A DNA stretch of 31,597 nt from Methanobacteriota archaeon (GTDB taxonomy: Archaea; Halobacteriota; Methanomicrobia; Methanomicrobiales; Methanomicrobiaceae). The stretch lies in the NCBI GenBank assembly GCA_023396365.1, contig JAEWWL010000048.1, positions 1 through 31,597 of the forward strand, given 5' to 3'. Shown one piece after another: positions 1 through 7,243 of the stretch. The notes under the pieces were generated by a model. The model was given only the letters and a program-made list of their open reading frames with translations, did no database searches and was not told the DNA's origin. The translations under genes were made by a program, and so were the position numbers. Position 1 is the stretch's first letter. Each line of letters opens with the position of its first letter.

Positions 1-120
1 TTCTGCAGAATCAGAGGGTATATCTCAACTGTCAGAAAAAATGGGAAGTCGGTGTATGAGGCTCTGAAAAAACTGGCCGAAGGTCAGCCCTTCAATGTTC
101 AGGATCTAATGGCTGAATAG
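1..120 (+). pseudogene. C-terminal end of an IS66-type transposase (cut by window edge)
   Basis: The open frame runs from base 1 to a TAG stop at 118-120 and gives 39 residues. They begin FCRIRGYISTVRKNGKSV and then read YEALKKLAEGQPF. A basic 'RIRGYISTxRKxG.SV..AL......PF' ending is typical of IS66-family transposases, whose last helices look like this. Only the tail is visible, so I cannot tell whether the element is intact. IS66 ends usually read TTAC at the right tip, and TTAC occurs at 121-124 directly after the stop, so the element may end there. That boundary is a guess from the family pattern. Confidence 0.6.
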
Positions 121-130
121 TTACAAAATC

Positions 131-141
131 ATTATATAAAT
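131..141 (+). promoter_or_regulatory. Putative TATA box for the DUF89 gene
   Basis: The stretch TTATATAAATT lies about 70 bases before the ATG at 208 and just after the transposase tail. It matches the archaeal TATA consensus. The predicted transcript would have a leader of about 40-45 bases. Confidence 0.4.
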
Positions 142-207
142 TTGAGGAAACTGATAAAATATCCAAAATATGCTGATTTTTTAATAAAGGATAATAAGCT
201 GATATAA

Positions 208-1074
208 ATGAAAATTTGCGACAGATGTTTTGAATGCCTGCTTACAAGAATTGATTATGAATGCAGGATTGTCTGCTCTGATGAGGAAAAAATAAATCAG
301 ACAGTTTGTGAGGCAGGAAAAAAATTATCAGAGTTTAGAGCTGAAAACGTCCCATCACCTGAGATTTCAAGCAGAATTCACCGCATTGCATGCGGCATGA
401 TTGGAGATTTTGATCCCTATAAAATTATAAAAAAGGAGACTAATCTTCAGGCTCAAAAACTGCTTGCAGAGATTGACGGAGGACTTTTAACATTCCGCGA
501 CTGTGTTCTTGCATCTGTAATTGCAAACACACTTGACTACGGCTCTAAGGAGCACAAAGTTACAGATGATTTTGTCGGTTTTTTCTTTGATGAATTCAAA
601 AAAGGTCTGAATGTTGATGATACAGAAAAAATAGAAAAATTATGTGAAAGGGTTGTTTATCTCTGCGACAACTGCGGGGAGATTGTATTCGACAAAAAAT
701 TGATTGAATGCCTAAAAGAAAAGAATTGTCATGTTACAGTTGTTGCCAAATCAAGACCGATTATAAATGATGCAACAATTGATGATGCACTTTTCCTTGA
801 AATTGACAAAATCGCCGACAATTTATATCCGAGTACAGATGGGATTTCAGAGGTAGGTATTAATATTAATATGATTCCTGATGAGGTAAGAGATGCAATA
901 GAATCAGCGACGCTTATCATCTCAAAAGGAATGGCTAATTACGAGTCATTAAGTGAATATAAAAAGACTATAAAACTTCCACCGGTCGCATATTTAATGA
1001 TGGTCAAATGTGAGCCGATTGCAGATGATCTTAAAATGAAAAAGGGATCAAGGATAGCATATCTTGTTGAGTGA
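208..1074 (+). CDS. DUF89 / ARMT1-like family protein (damage-control phosphatase type)
   Basis: The 288-residue protein belongs to the archaeal DUF89 family (AF1104/PH1575 type). The family contains metal-dependent phosphatases thought to remove harmful phosphorylated metabolites. An N-terminal CDRCFECLL cysteine motif is typical of the archaeal branch. The core metal and phosphate-binding part is visible as CDNCGEIVFD near residue 150 and VVAKSRPIINDATIDDA near residue 178. A GMANYESL stretch near residue 246 fits the conserved end of the fold. Length is normal for the subfamily. It stands alone between the transposase tail and the NfeD/SPFH pair. The true substrate cannot be read from sequence. 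Confidence 0.85.
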   Translation: MKICDRCFECLLTRIDYECRIVCSDEEKINQTVCEAGKKLSEFRAENVPSPEISSRIHRIACGMIGDFDPYKIIKKETNLQAQKLLAEIDGGLLTFRDCVLASVIANTLDYGSKEHKVTDDFVGFFFDEFKKGLNVDDTEKIEKLCERVVYLCDNCGEIVFDKKLIECLKEKNCHVTVVAKSRPIINDATIDDALFLEIDKIADNLYPSTDGISEVGININMIPDEVRDAIESATLIISKGMANYESLSEYKKTIKLPPVAYLMMVKCEPIADDLKMKKGSRIAYLVE

Positions 1075-1140
1075 ATAAAATTTGTCAGGGATTAATTCAA
1101 TCATATATCTCTAAATAAAATCAAAACAATCACTAAGATT

Positions 1141-1596
1141 ATGGTAACTGAAGCACTTGCGCTTGGGTGGATTCTTATTGTAATCGGAGTTATTCTCCTT
1201 TTGCTTGAGGCCTTTAATCCCGGATTCTTTCTTGCAGTTCCAGGCACCACTCTTATAATTATTGGTGCTGTCTCGCTTTTATTTCCCGAAATTTTCAGTT
1301 CCACATGGATTATCATAATCGGTATTTTAACAGCACTTTTTGCCGCAGGATTATCTGTATGGATTTACAGCCGGCTGACCCCGGGAAGCAATGCTCCCTT
1401 TACAATAAGCAGGGATTCTATTGTCGGAAAAACAGGCATTGTCGTCCTTAAAGTAGAGTCTGATAATATCAGCGGAAAAGTCAGGATAGATAATGTGGAA
1501 TGGAGTGCGAAGTCTTCCGCATCTTTTATTGAGAAGGGAAAAACAGTCAGGGTAACTGCATCAGAAGGAGTTCATGTAACAGTTGAGGAGGTATAA
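1141..1596 (+). CDS. NfeD-family membrane protein (short form)
   Basis: This 151-residue protein begins with about 85 residues of hydrophobic segments (two or three membrane helices with an FNPGFFLAVPG turn between them). A soluble C-terminal OB-fold follows, seen as GKVRIDNVEWSAKS and GKTVRVTASEGVHVTVEEV. It is the short NfeD type, without the N-terminal ClpP-like serine protease of the long form. It ends two bases before the SPFH gene, and NfeD/stomatin-type pairs are a widespread operon. NfeD is thought to stabilise or scaffold the SPFH partner in the membrane. The ATG at 1141 has no clear ribosome site, and an A/T-rich block lies about 25 bases upstream, so a leaderless transcript is possible. 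Confidence 0.88.
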   Translation: MVTEALALGWILIVIGVILLLLEAFNPGFFLAVPGTTLIIIGAVSLLFPEIFSSTWIIIIGILTALFAAGLSVWIYSRLTPGSNAPFTISRDSIVGKTGIVVLKVESDNISGKVRIDNVEWSAKSSASFIEKGKTVRVTASEGVHVTVEEV

Positions 1597-1598
1597 AT

Positions 1599-2672
1599 AT
1601 GGATGATTCTTTAATAACAGTAATTTTGGTACTTGCAATAGTTGTGATTTTTGCAAAAGGAGTTGTAATTATTCAGCCTTATGAGCAGGCTCTGCAGATA
1701 AGGCTTGGACAGTATATCGGGCGGTTGAATCCCGGTTTTCGGTGGGTAATACCGTTTATAACAGAGGTAAAGAAGGTTGATTTAAGAACACAGGTTATTG
1801 ATGTCCCGCAGCAGGAGGTAATTACAAAGGATAATTCACCAACAAACGTTGATGCAATAGTCTATGTGAAAATAGTTGATCCTGAAAAATCTTATTTTGA
1901 AGTTTCAAATTACCGTATGGCAACAGTTGCGCTTGCCCAGACCACCTTAAGAGGCGTCATTGGTGATATGGAGCTTGATGAGATTCTCTACAACCGTGAG
2001 CTTATAAACAACAGGCTAAGGGATATTCTTGATCGTGAAACAGACCAGTGGGGAGTAAAGGTTGAACGTGTCGAGATAAAGGAAGTTGATCCAGTAGGCT
2101 CTGTAAAGCAGGCTATGACTGAACAGACTGCCGCAGAAAGATTAAGGCGTGCAGCAATTTTAAAAGCTGATGGTGAGAAGAGATCAGCTATCCTTACAGC
2201 TGAAGGAAAGAGGCAGTCGATGATTCTTGAGGCTGAAGGTGACAGGCAGAGTAAGATTCTTCGTGCCGAGGGTGACAGAAAATCAAAGATACTCCAGTCC
2301 CAGGGAGAAGCACAGGCGTTAAGGATTCTCTCTTTGGGCTCAAGGCCGCTTGACAAAAAGGCGATTACCGTCTTATCACTTGATGCTCTTAAGCAGATGT
2401 CAGACGGACAGGCAACAAAGATAATATTCCCGTTTGAAATTTCAAGCCTTATCAAACAGAGTGCAAGATATCTTGGCGCGGATGATGAGGATTCATCTGA
2501 TGAAAGCTGGAAGGATATAGAACTTGATGAGTCCATTCTTGGAAAATCACTTGCAGATGAGGATATAACAGAAGCATCAGAGTATGTAAAAGATATTGAG
2601 AAGAGAATAAAAAATCTTGAGGATCCAACAACTCCTGTAGAGATTATAGAAAAAACCGAACCAGAATCCTAA
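1599..2672 (+). CDS. SPFH/Band 7 (stomatin-like) membrane scaffold protein
   Basis: The 357-residue protein has one N-terminal membrane segment (about residues 5-25) and then a Band 7/SPFH domain (about 25-180; YEQALQIRLGQYIGRLNPGF, KDNSPTNVDAIVYVKIVDP, MTEQTAAERLRRA). Residues 187-241 form five 11-residue repeats of the type ILxAEGDRQSK, a coiled-coil oligomerisation segment. An acidic tail follows. Proteins of this family form large rings in the membrane and recruit or shield proteases. The ribosome site GAGGAGGT before the ATG is strong and overlaps the end of the nfeD-like gene, so the two are co-translated. A poly-T terminator region follows. Confidence 0.93.
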   Translation: MDDSLITVILVLAIVVIFAKGVVIIQPYEQALQIRLGQYIGRLNPGFRWVIPFITEVKKVDLRTQVIDVPQQEVITKDNSPTNVDAIVYVKIVDPEKSYFEVSNYRMATVALAQTTLRGVIGDMELDEILYNRELINNRLRDILDRETDQWGVKVERVEIKEVDPVGSVKQAMTEQTAAERLRRAAILKADGEKRSAILTAEGKRQSMILEAEGDRQSKILRAEGDRKSKILQSQGEAQALRILSLGSRPLDKKAITVLSLDALKQMSDGQATKIIFPFEISSLIKQSARYLGADDEDSSDESWKDIELDESILGKSLADEDITEASEYVKDIEKRIKNLEDPTTPVEIIEKTEPES

Positions 2673-2679
2673 AGATAAA

Positions 2680-2746
2680 TTTTTTTCTAAATTATTTTCC
2701 TAAATTTTTTCTAAATTTTTTCCTAAATTTTTTCCTTTATTTTTTT
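2680..2746 (+). terminator. Run of five T-tracts after the SPFH gene
   Basis: Starting 8 bases after the stop, the DNA repeats CTAAATTTTTTC-like units of 11-13 bases four times and ends in CTTTATTTTTTT. Consecutive T-tracts on the coding strand are the usual intrinsic termination signal in archaea. The units are near-identical direct repeats, so the array may also have grown by slippage. Confidence 0.6.
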
Positions 2747-2772
2747 GCTGACAATATTTTGGCAGATTTTAA

Positions 2773-2789
2773 TTTTGCATGATGCAAAA
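2773..2789. repeat. 17-base palindrome TTTTGCAT-G-ATGCAAAA
   Basis: Two perfect 8-base arms flank one central G. It lies about 60 bases upstream of the likely TATA box of the flavin-binding protein gene (2851-2859) and 130 bases upstream of its ATG. It could be a regulator site. No function can be assigned from sequence. Confidence 0.5.
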
Positions 2790-2850
2790 ATCCGGAAATC
2801 ACAATTTTTAATTGAAGTCTTATATCTGCGATTCATAAAACAATTAAGAA

Positions 2851-2859
2851 ATATTTATT
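2851..2859 (+). promoter_or_regulatory. Putative TATA box for the flavin-binding protein gene
   Basis: ATATTTATT sits about 47-55 bases before the ATG at 2906, which would place transcription start near 2880. This supports the ATG at 2906 over a TTG at 2861, because a message starting near 2880 could not include the TTG. Confidence 0.35.
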
Positions 2860-2905
2860 ATTGCTCAGCACAAGGATTCAAAACAGAAAAAAAGGTTGTG
2901 ACTTT

Positions 2906-3382
2906 ATGGACATTGTAAAGATTCCAAAGATGGAAGTTGAGGAGTACAACAGGCTGATACAGGAAGGATTCATATGCAGAATTGCATTTCAGGGTGAAAA
3001 ATATCCTTATCTTGCCCCTTTTTTATATGTTTTTGACGGCAAATTCCTGTATTTCCTATCCACAAAATACGGGCGCAAAAACGATATGTACAGGATGAAT
3101 CCGCATGTCTCGGTTGAAGTGGAGAGATATTCAAGCGACCTGTCATGCTATAATTTTGTAACAATGCAGGGTTACCTTAAGCAGGAGGATGATGCTATTA
3201 CAAAAAAGCAGATAAGGCAGAGATTTATTGACATGATCCGTGAAAAAAAGCTTTCTCAAAATATTCTTGCAGCTCTTGGACACGAGCCGTTTGAGCCTCT
3301 TGAGGCAATTGCAACCGAGGAGAGATCAAATATCTGGAAGCTTACGGGAGTTACGGATATCGTTGCGTTAAAGAATAAGTAA
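2906..3382 (+). CDS. Pyridoxamine 5'-phosphate oxidase-like flavin-binding protein
   Basis: The protein has 158 residues from the ATG at 2906. The frame is open back to a TTG at 2861. I prefer the ATG because AAGGTTGTGA lies just upstream and because the family usually starts close to the 'IPKMEVEEYNRLIQEGFICRI' helix. The split-barrel fold of the PNPOx/FMN-binding superfamily is visible in IAFQGEKYPYLAPFLYVFDG, FLYFLSTKYGRKNDMYRMNPHVSVEVE and the YNFVTMQGYL strand. NimA-like members bind FMN, F420 or heme and reduce small molecules. The substrate here is unknown. The gene is monocistronic, between two apparent terminators. Confidence 0.8.
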   Translation: MDIVKIPKMEVEEYNRLIQEGFICRIAFQGEKYPYLAPFLYVFDGKFLYFLSTKYGRKNDMYRMNPHVSVEVERYSSDLSCYNFVTMQGYLKQEDDAITKKQIRQRFIDMIREKKLSQNILAALGHEPFEPLEAIATEERSNIWKLTGVTDIVALKNK

Positions 3383-3417
3383 TTTTAGAGATACAGACCA
3401 ATATCATTTTTATTAAA

Positions 3418-3433
3418 AAAACCGTCAGGTTTT
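3418..3433 (+). terminator. Small hairpin AAAACC-GTCA-GGTTTT
   Basis: A perfect 6-base stem with a 4-base loop lies 35 bases after the stop of the flavin-binding protein gene, and its 3' arm ends in TTTTAT. It may help termination. The stem is short and AT-rich, so confidence is low. Confidence 0.3.
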
Positions 3434-3535
3434 ATCTGCGCTAATCTAAAAAAGGCAGGGACATTGACGGGCTGTAAAATAATGTTATTAATATCCAAAT
3501 AAAAGTGCAATCCCTGGAAAAATCAGGCAGGTAAA

Positions 3536-4018
3536 ATGGTTAATAGCGAAAATTCAGATGATAATTTCTCAATAGTTCTGCTTCAGAGAAAAATAAATTA
3601 TAATTTTGCAGATCAGAACCTTCTAATCCGTGCCCTCACACGCCACGCATATGCAAAGGAGAACAGTCTTGCTGATTATGATTACATGGATGCGTATGCA
3701 ACTCTTGGAGATTCCGTAATAGATGTTGTTGTAATTTTGCGCTTAATGGAGCTTGGCGATCATGAAAAGGGCATAATCACAACCAAAAAAACAGATCTTG
3801 TAAATATGACACGTCTTAGAAATCTTGCAGAGTCTCTTGGGCTTGAAAATTACGTAATCTGGGGAAAAGGTGAAAAGCAGCAGCACATCTGGACATCAGG
3901 CCGCGTTCTTGCAGAATGCATGGAGGCGGTCACCGGTGCAGTCTATCTTGACGGCGGAATAAACGCTGTTAAGGAATTTTTAACCTATGTCGGATTTTTC
4001 TGCAAAAAAAATCTCTGA
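3536..4018 (+). CDS. RNase III-domain protein without dsRNA-binding domain
   Basis: The 160-residue protein is a single RNase III endonuclease domain. The first signature reads YATLGDSVIDVV near residue 55 and the second reads AECMEAVTGAVYLDGG near residue 128. Classical RNase III has LEFLGD and ADxxEA at these places. Here the first metal-binding Glu is Ala, the Asp of LGD is kept, the Asp of the second motif is Glu and its last Glu is kept. The Ala resembles bacterial Mini-III (AYIGD). There is no C-terminal dsRBD. It may process rRNA precursors or another structured RNA as a dimer, or be a weak nuclease. A modest ribosome site (CAGGCAGGT) precedes the ATG. It converges on ppx with a 7-base gap. 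Confidence 0.82.
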   Translation: MVNSENSDDNFSIVLLQRKINYNFADQNLLIRALTRHAYAKENSLADYDYMDAYATLGDSVIDVVVILRLMELGDHEKGIITTKKTDLVNMTRLRNLAESLGLENYVIWGKGEKQQHIWTSGRVLAECMEAVTGAVYLDGGINAVKEFLTYVGFFCKKNL

Positions 4019-4025
4019 TACTTTG

Positions 4026-5597
4026 TTATTCCTGAATAACAGATACATTGAAAAAAAGTTTTTTTCCAAATATATCCTCAAATATCCGTGCATCCTCTTC
4101 AAGTGACCACAACTCAAGACTGCACTCACAAAGAGATTTAATGTTTAGAATAAAGTCATCATCTTTTTTTGCGAAGAATGCTTCTTTTATTCTTCCGTCA
4201 TGACTTCTCTCCATATGCTCGGCCATTCTTAAGAAGAGCGAAAGATACAAAACCGCTCGTTTATCTTCAGGACTTAATTTTTTAATTTTGGAATCACTTT
4301 GTTTTGGTGCTTTTTTTCTGTGGTGGCGTGCAGAAAGTGCAATTATTTCAATTTCATTTTCAGTAAATCCGATCAGAGGTGTATTTTTTATCACATAATA
4401 CGAATGATTCTGGTGCTGTGAGAATGAGATGAAATGCCCTGCATCATGAAGATAAGCAGAGTATTCAAGCAGTTCTCTTTCTCTTTCATCAAAATCATGA
4501 AGAAGAACCAATTTTGCCGAATCAAAGAGATTAAATGAGAGTCTTGTTACATTTTCAATATGCTCCTCACAAACGCCGCATGATTTTCCAAGATGGATGA
4601 TGCTTCTTTTTCTTACAGATATCTCTCCTTCATGCAAAAAGCCCGGAAGCCTTGAGAGGTAATCAGCCAAAAGTCCGTCGCGAAGGCTTCTGTCTGATGC
4701 CTTTATCTCTTTTAATTTGGTTTCTTTTAAAATTGTATAAAGAATTATTGAACCTGCTATTATTATGTCAGCACGCTCAGGGTTCATTCCCAAAACCTGT
4801 CTTCTCTCATCAAGGTTTTTTTTGCAGAGATAATCTATCACTTCATAAAGCTCATTGGTTGTTATTGAATCATCAGCGCTGCCCTCTTTTTTTATCCCCA
4901 AAAGACGGTTTTTTATTCCGACCAGCGCCTGGACTGTTCCTGAACTTCCAACTGCACCTTTTAAGTTATATTTTTTTATGCTGTTTAGTGAGTACGCGTA
5001 ATTTCTGAGGACATGTTTTTGTATCTCCAAAAATTGCTCTGCTGATACAGTTCCTGAGTAATTATCCGGAAAAAATCTGCCTGTTGTTCTTATGGCGCCA
5101 AGCTTTAGGCTTTCAAGAATATAGCAGTCAGACTGATCTCCAATAATTATCTCTGTGCTTCCGCCGCCGATGTCAATGAAAAAATATTTGTCGCCTTTGA
5201 TATCAATACCACTCGAAACACCAAGATAGATCAGTCTGGCCTCTTCTGTTCCGGAAATAATATCTACTGATAGTCCGGATTCTTCTTTGATTTTTTCAAG
5301 AAAATACTCTTTGTTTGATGCCTCTCTTGCCGCAGATGTCGCAACAGCAATTATCTCCTCCGCTCCAAAACTTTTTGCTGTTTCTGCAAATTGTCTGCAT
5401 ACAATAACTGCCCGGTTTATTGCAGAATCGTTTATGACATTTGATAAAAACTCGCCTTGTCCAAGCCTTACTGTTTCCTTCTGGCTTCTAAGAACAGTAT
5501 ATGAAAAATTAGTATTCAGGCGTATAATCATAAGACGGGCTGAGTTTGTGCCAATATCTATGAATGCAATAATTTTTTCTGCGGGGCTTTCTGCCAA
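4026..5597 (-). CDS. ppx: Exopolyphosphatase Ppx/GppA with C-terminal HD domain
   Basis: The 523-residue protein hydrolyses terminal phosphate from polyphosphate, or pppGpp in GppA-like members. The actin-like ATPase fold shows DIGTNSARL (residues 14-22), SGTEEARLIYLG (about 115-126) and FIDIGGGSTEIIIG (140-153). The second half (about 325-523) is an HD-type domain with LHDAGH at 383-388, a HHRK motif near 425 and MERSHDGR further on. Length and layout match E. coli Ppx. The start overlaps the end of the upstream CHAD-HD gene by 40 bases, so translation is probably coupled. It is the last gene of the phosphate/polyphosphate block. Confidence 0.93.
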   Translation of the reverse strand: MAESPAEKIIAFIDIGTNSARLMIIRLNTNFSYTVLRSQKETVRLGQGEFLSNVINDSAINRAVIVCRQFAETAKSFGAEEIIAVATSAAREASNKEYFLEKIKEESGLSVDIISGTEEARLIYLGVSSGIDIKGDKYFFIDIGGGSTEIIIGDQSDCYILESLKLGAIRTTGRFFPDNYSGTVSAEQFLEIQKHVLRNYAYSLNSIKKYNLKGAVGSSGTVQALVGIKNRLLGIKKEGSADDSITTNELYEVIDYLCKKNLDERRQVLGMNPERADIIIAGSIILYTILKETKLKEIKASDRSLRDGLLADYLSRLPGFLHEGEISVRKRSIIHLGKSCGVCEEHIENVTRLSFNLFDSAKLVLLHDFDERERELLEYSAYLHDAGHFISFSQHQNHSYYVIKNTPLIGFTENEIEIIALSARHHRKKAPKQSDSKIKKLSPEDKRAVLYLSLFLRMAEHMERSHDGRIKEAFFAKKDDDFILNIKSLCECSLELWSLEEDARIFEDIFGKKLFFNVSVIQE

Positions 5598-7243
5598 TCG
5601 AATTTCACCTTCTTTTTAAATATATGTTCAAAGAGATCACTTTTTTTTTGTGCGGCCTCCTCCTCAAAAAAAAGTTTTTCTGGAGAATTGTATATTAATC
5701 TGACAGTTTTATCTTTGATTTTGGCTTTAACATCACTTACAAGAGACTGATGAGTCCTGTCAAGTCCGTCGGCAATTCTCAGGATTTGGGCAGAGATTAA
5801 AATCTTTTTTCTCTCCTTCTTTTTGAATTTTTTAACAAGGTCTTTTTTTTGGGATGAGAGCGGCTTTGTATGGCAGCGGGCAATCTCTGAAATTATCTGC
5901 TTTTCTTTTTTGGACACTCCCGGCAGAGTGCAGTTTTTAATAAACTCTGCCGAATGCATGCTGTGATCAGCCTCTGATACCAAAAGCCCTGTGTCATGCA
6001 GCATTGCGGCATAAATTATAAATTTTCTGTATTTTTTGGAGAGATTATGAAGCGGCTTTAGTTCATCAAATAATTTCTCTGAAAGCATAGTTACCTGAAG
6101 AGGATGTACTGAATCTGCGTCTGCATCAATTAGTATTTTTTTTAGATCGTCTTTTTTTTTGGTGAAAGACAAATTTTTTGTTTTTGCTTCAACAGGCTTT
6201 GATATAATCTCTTTTAGTCTTTCCCATTCACCAGTTTTTAAAAGATTATTCCAGCAGCATGTGAACTCATCGAAAAGCTCTTTTCTTCTTTTTATTCTGT
6301 CCTCAGAAAGATATTCTATTCCGGGCAGAATTATCTGACAGAATGAGTCGTTTCCGAAATAATTTTTTATTCTTCTTCTCTCGTCTTCTAAAAAGACATT
6401 CAGATAACTCTCCCAGACATCATTGTCATGAATGTCTCCTAATAGCTCCTGGATTTTTTTGACAGAGGATATTATTTCATTTAATTCACCTTTGTAAATG
6501 TCTGAATAGATTTCAAGTGTATAGCGAAGTCTTTTTGCCGCAATTCTCATCTCATGGTGCTTTTCTTTGTTCTCCTCATCCGGGATGTATGATTCATATA
6601 AAAAAAGCTCTTCAGTTCTTTTGGAGATGTCAGTATATGCTTTCTTTAATCCATAAGGTGAGTGAATGTCAGTTTTTTTGCTTTCTGCCTCTTTTTTGAT
6701 TTTTTGCAGAATTTTATTTAGATTTTCTGTAACTTTTATGGACTTGAAAATCTCTAACTCTTCTACAATCTCCGGCTGGATTTTTGCCCGTTCCTGTTCT
6801 ATTCTAAGCTTAAGACACTCAGGTCCTGGCAGATGAGGATTTTTAACCTGCAATATTATTTTTCTGCCGCTGTTTTGGCATGTGTTCTCAGTTGAAAAAA
6901 ATTTTGCATTTTTTTCTTTTGAATCATGATTCAGATTTCTTATAAATGAATCCAGAAACTCAATCTGGACATCCATATCCCTTGCTTTGCCAAGCATCTT
7001 TGTAAGATGTCTGATTTCTCTGCTGATTCTTTTAAAGTCCTTAGGTCTTAAGCACTCTTTGAATATTAACAGAGCTGACCTGATTCTTCTTGTTGCAACA
7101 CGGCACCTGTGGACATGCTCAATATCGGATGAATTTTTTATCCCCTCTGTTTCAAAATCAAGAGATTGTGTTAGCGGAAGAATTGTTTCTGCAGCATACA
7201 GACAAAATCCGGAATTAGTACGCATTCTCTTTTTGGATTTCAT
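5558..7243 (-). CDS. CHAD domain fused to a Ppx-like HD domain
   Basis: The 561-residue protein has two parts. Residues 1-345 form a CHAD domain, a helical bundle of two repeats lined with basic residues: EHVHRCRVATRRIRSALL near 42-59 and HHEMRIAAKRLRYTLE near 229-244, each followed by a 'LG(K/D)..D.DV' motif (84-92, 268-276). CHAD domains are known to bind polyphosphate. Residues 380-550 form an HD domain with LHDTG at 415-419, ADHSMHSAEFI, ARCHTK and DGLDRTHQS. Its order of motifs, including the closing DLFEHIFKKKVKF strand, parallels the C-terminal half of the neighbouring Ppx (EDARIFEDIFGKKLFF). It overlaps the PPK2 gene by ATGA. A role as polyphosphate sensor or tethered nucleotide phosphohydrolase is inference. 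Confidence 0.88.
   Translation of the reverse strand: MKSKKRMRTNSGFCLYAAETILPLTQSLDFETEGIKNSSDIEHVHRCRVATRRIRSALLIFKECLRPKDFKRISREIRHLTKMLGKARDMDVQIEFLDSFIRNLNHDSKEKNAKFFSTENTCQNSGRKIILQVKNPHLPGPECLKLRIEQERAKIQPEIVEELEIFKSIKVTENLNKILQKIKKEAESKKTDIHSPYGLKKAYTDISKRTEELFLYESYIPDEENKEKHHEMRIAAKRLRYTLEIYSDIYKGELNEIISSVKKIQELLGDIHDNDVWESYLNVFLEDERRRIKNYFGNDSFCQIILPGIEYLSEDRIKRRKELFDEFTCCWNNLLKTGEWERLKEIISKPVEAKTKNLSFTKKKDDLKKILIDADADSVHPLQVTMLSEKLFDELKPLHNLSKKYRKFIIYAAMLHDTGLLVSEADHSMHSAEFIKNCTLPGVSKKEKQIISEIARCHTKPLSSQKKDLVKKFKKKERKKILISAQILRIADGLDRTHQSLVSDVKAKIKDKTVRLIYNSPEKLFFEEEAAQKKSDLFEHIFKKKVKFDWQKAPQKKLLHS

Noticed and set aside
1988..2536. 182-codon frame on the minus strand inside the SPFH gene
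   Set aside because: Its Ser- and Leu-rich product is the mirror of the repeated coiled-coil codons, with no motif or start signal.
4026..4410. HD half of Ppx as an odd fusion
   Set aside because: An HD domain after the Ppx/GppA domain is the normal architecture of long Ppx proteins such as that of E. coli; only the CHAD fusion is unusual.
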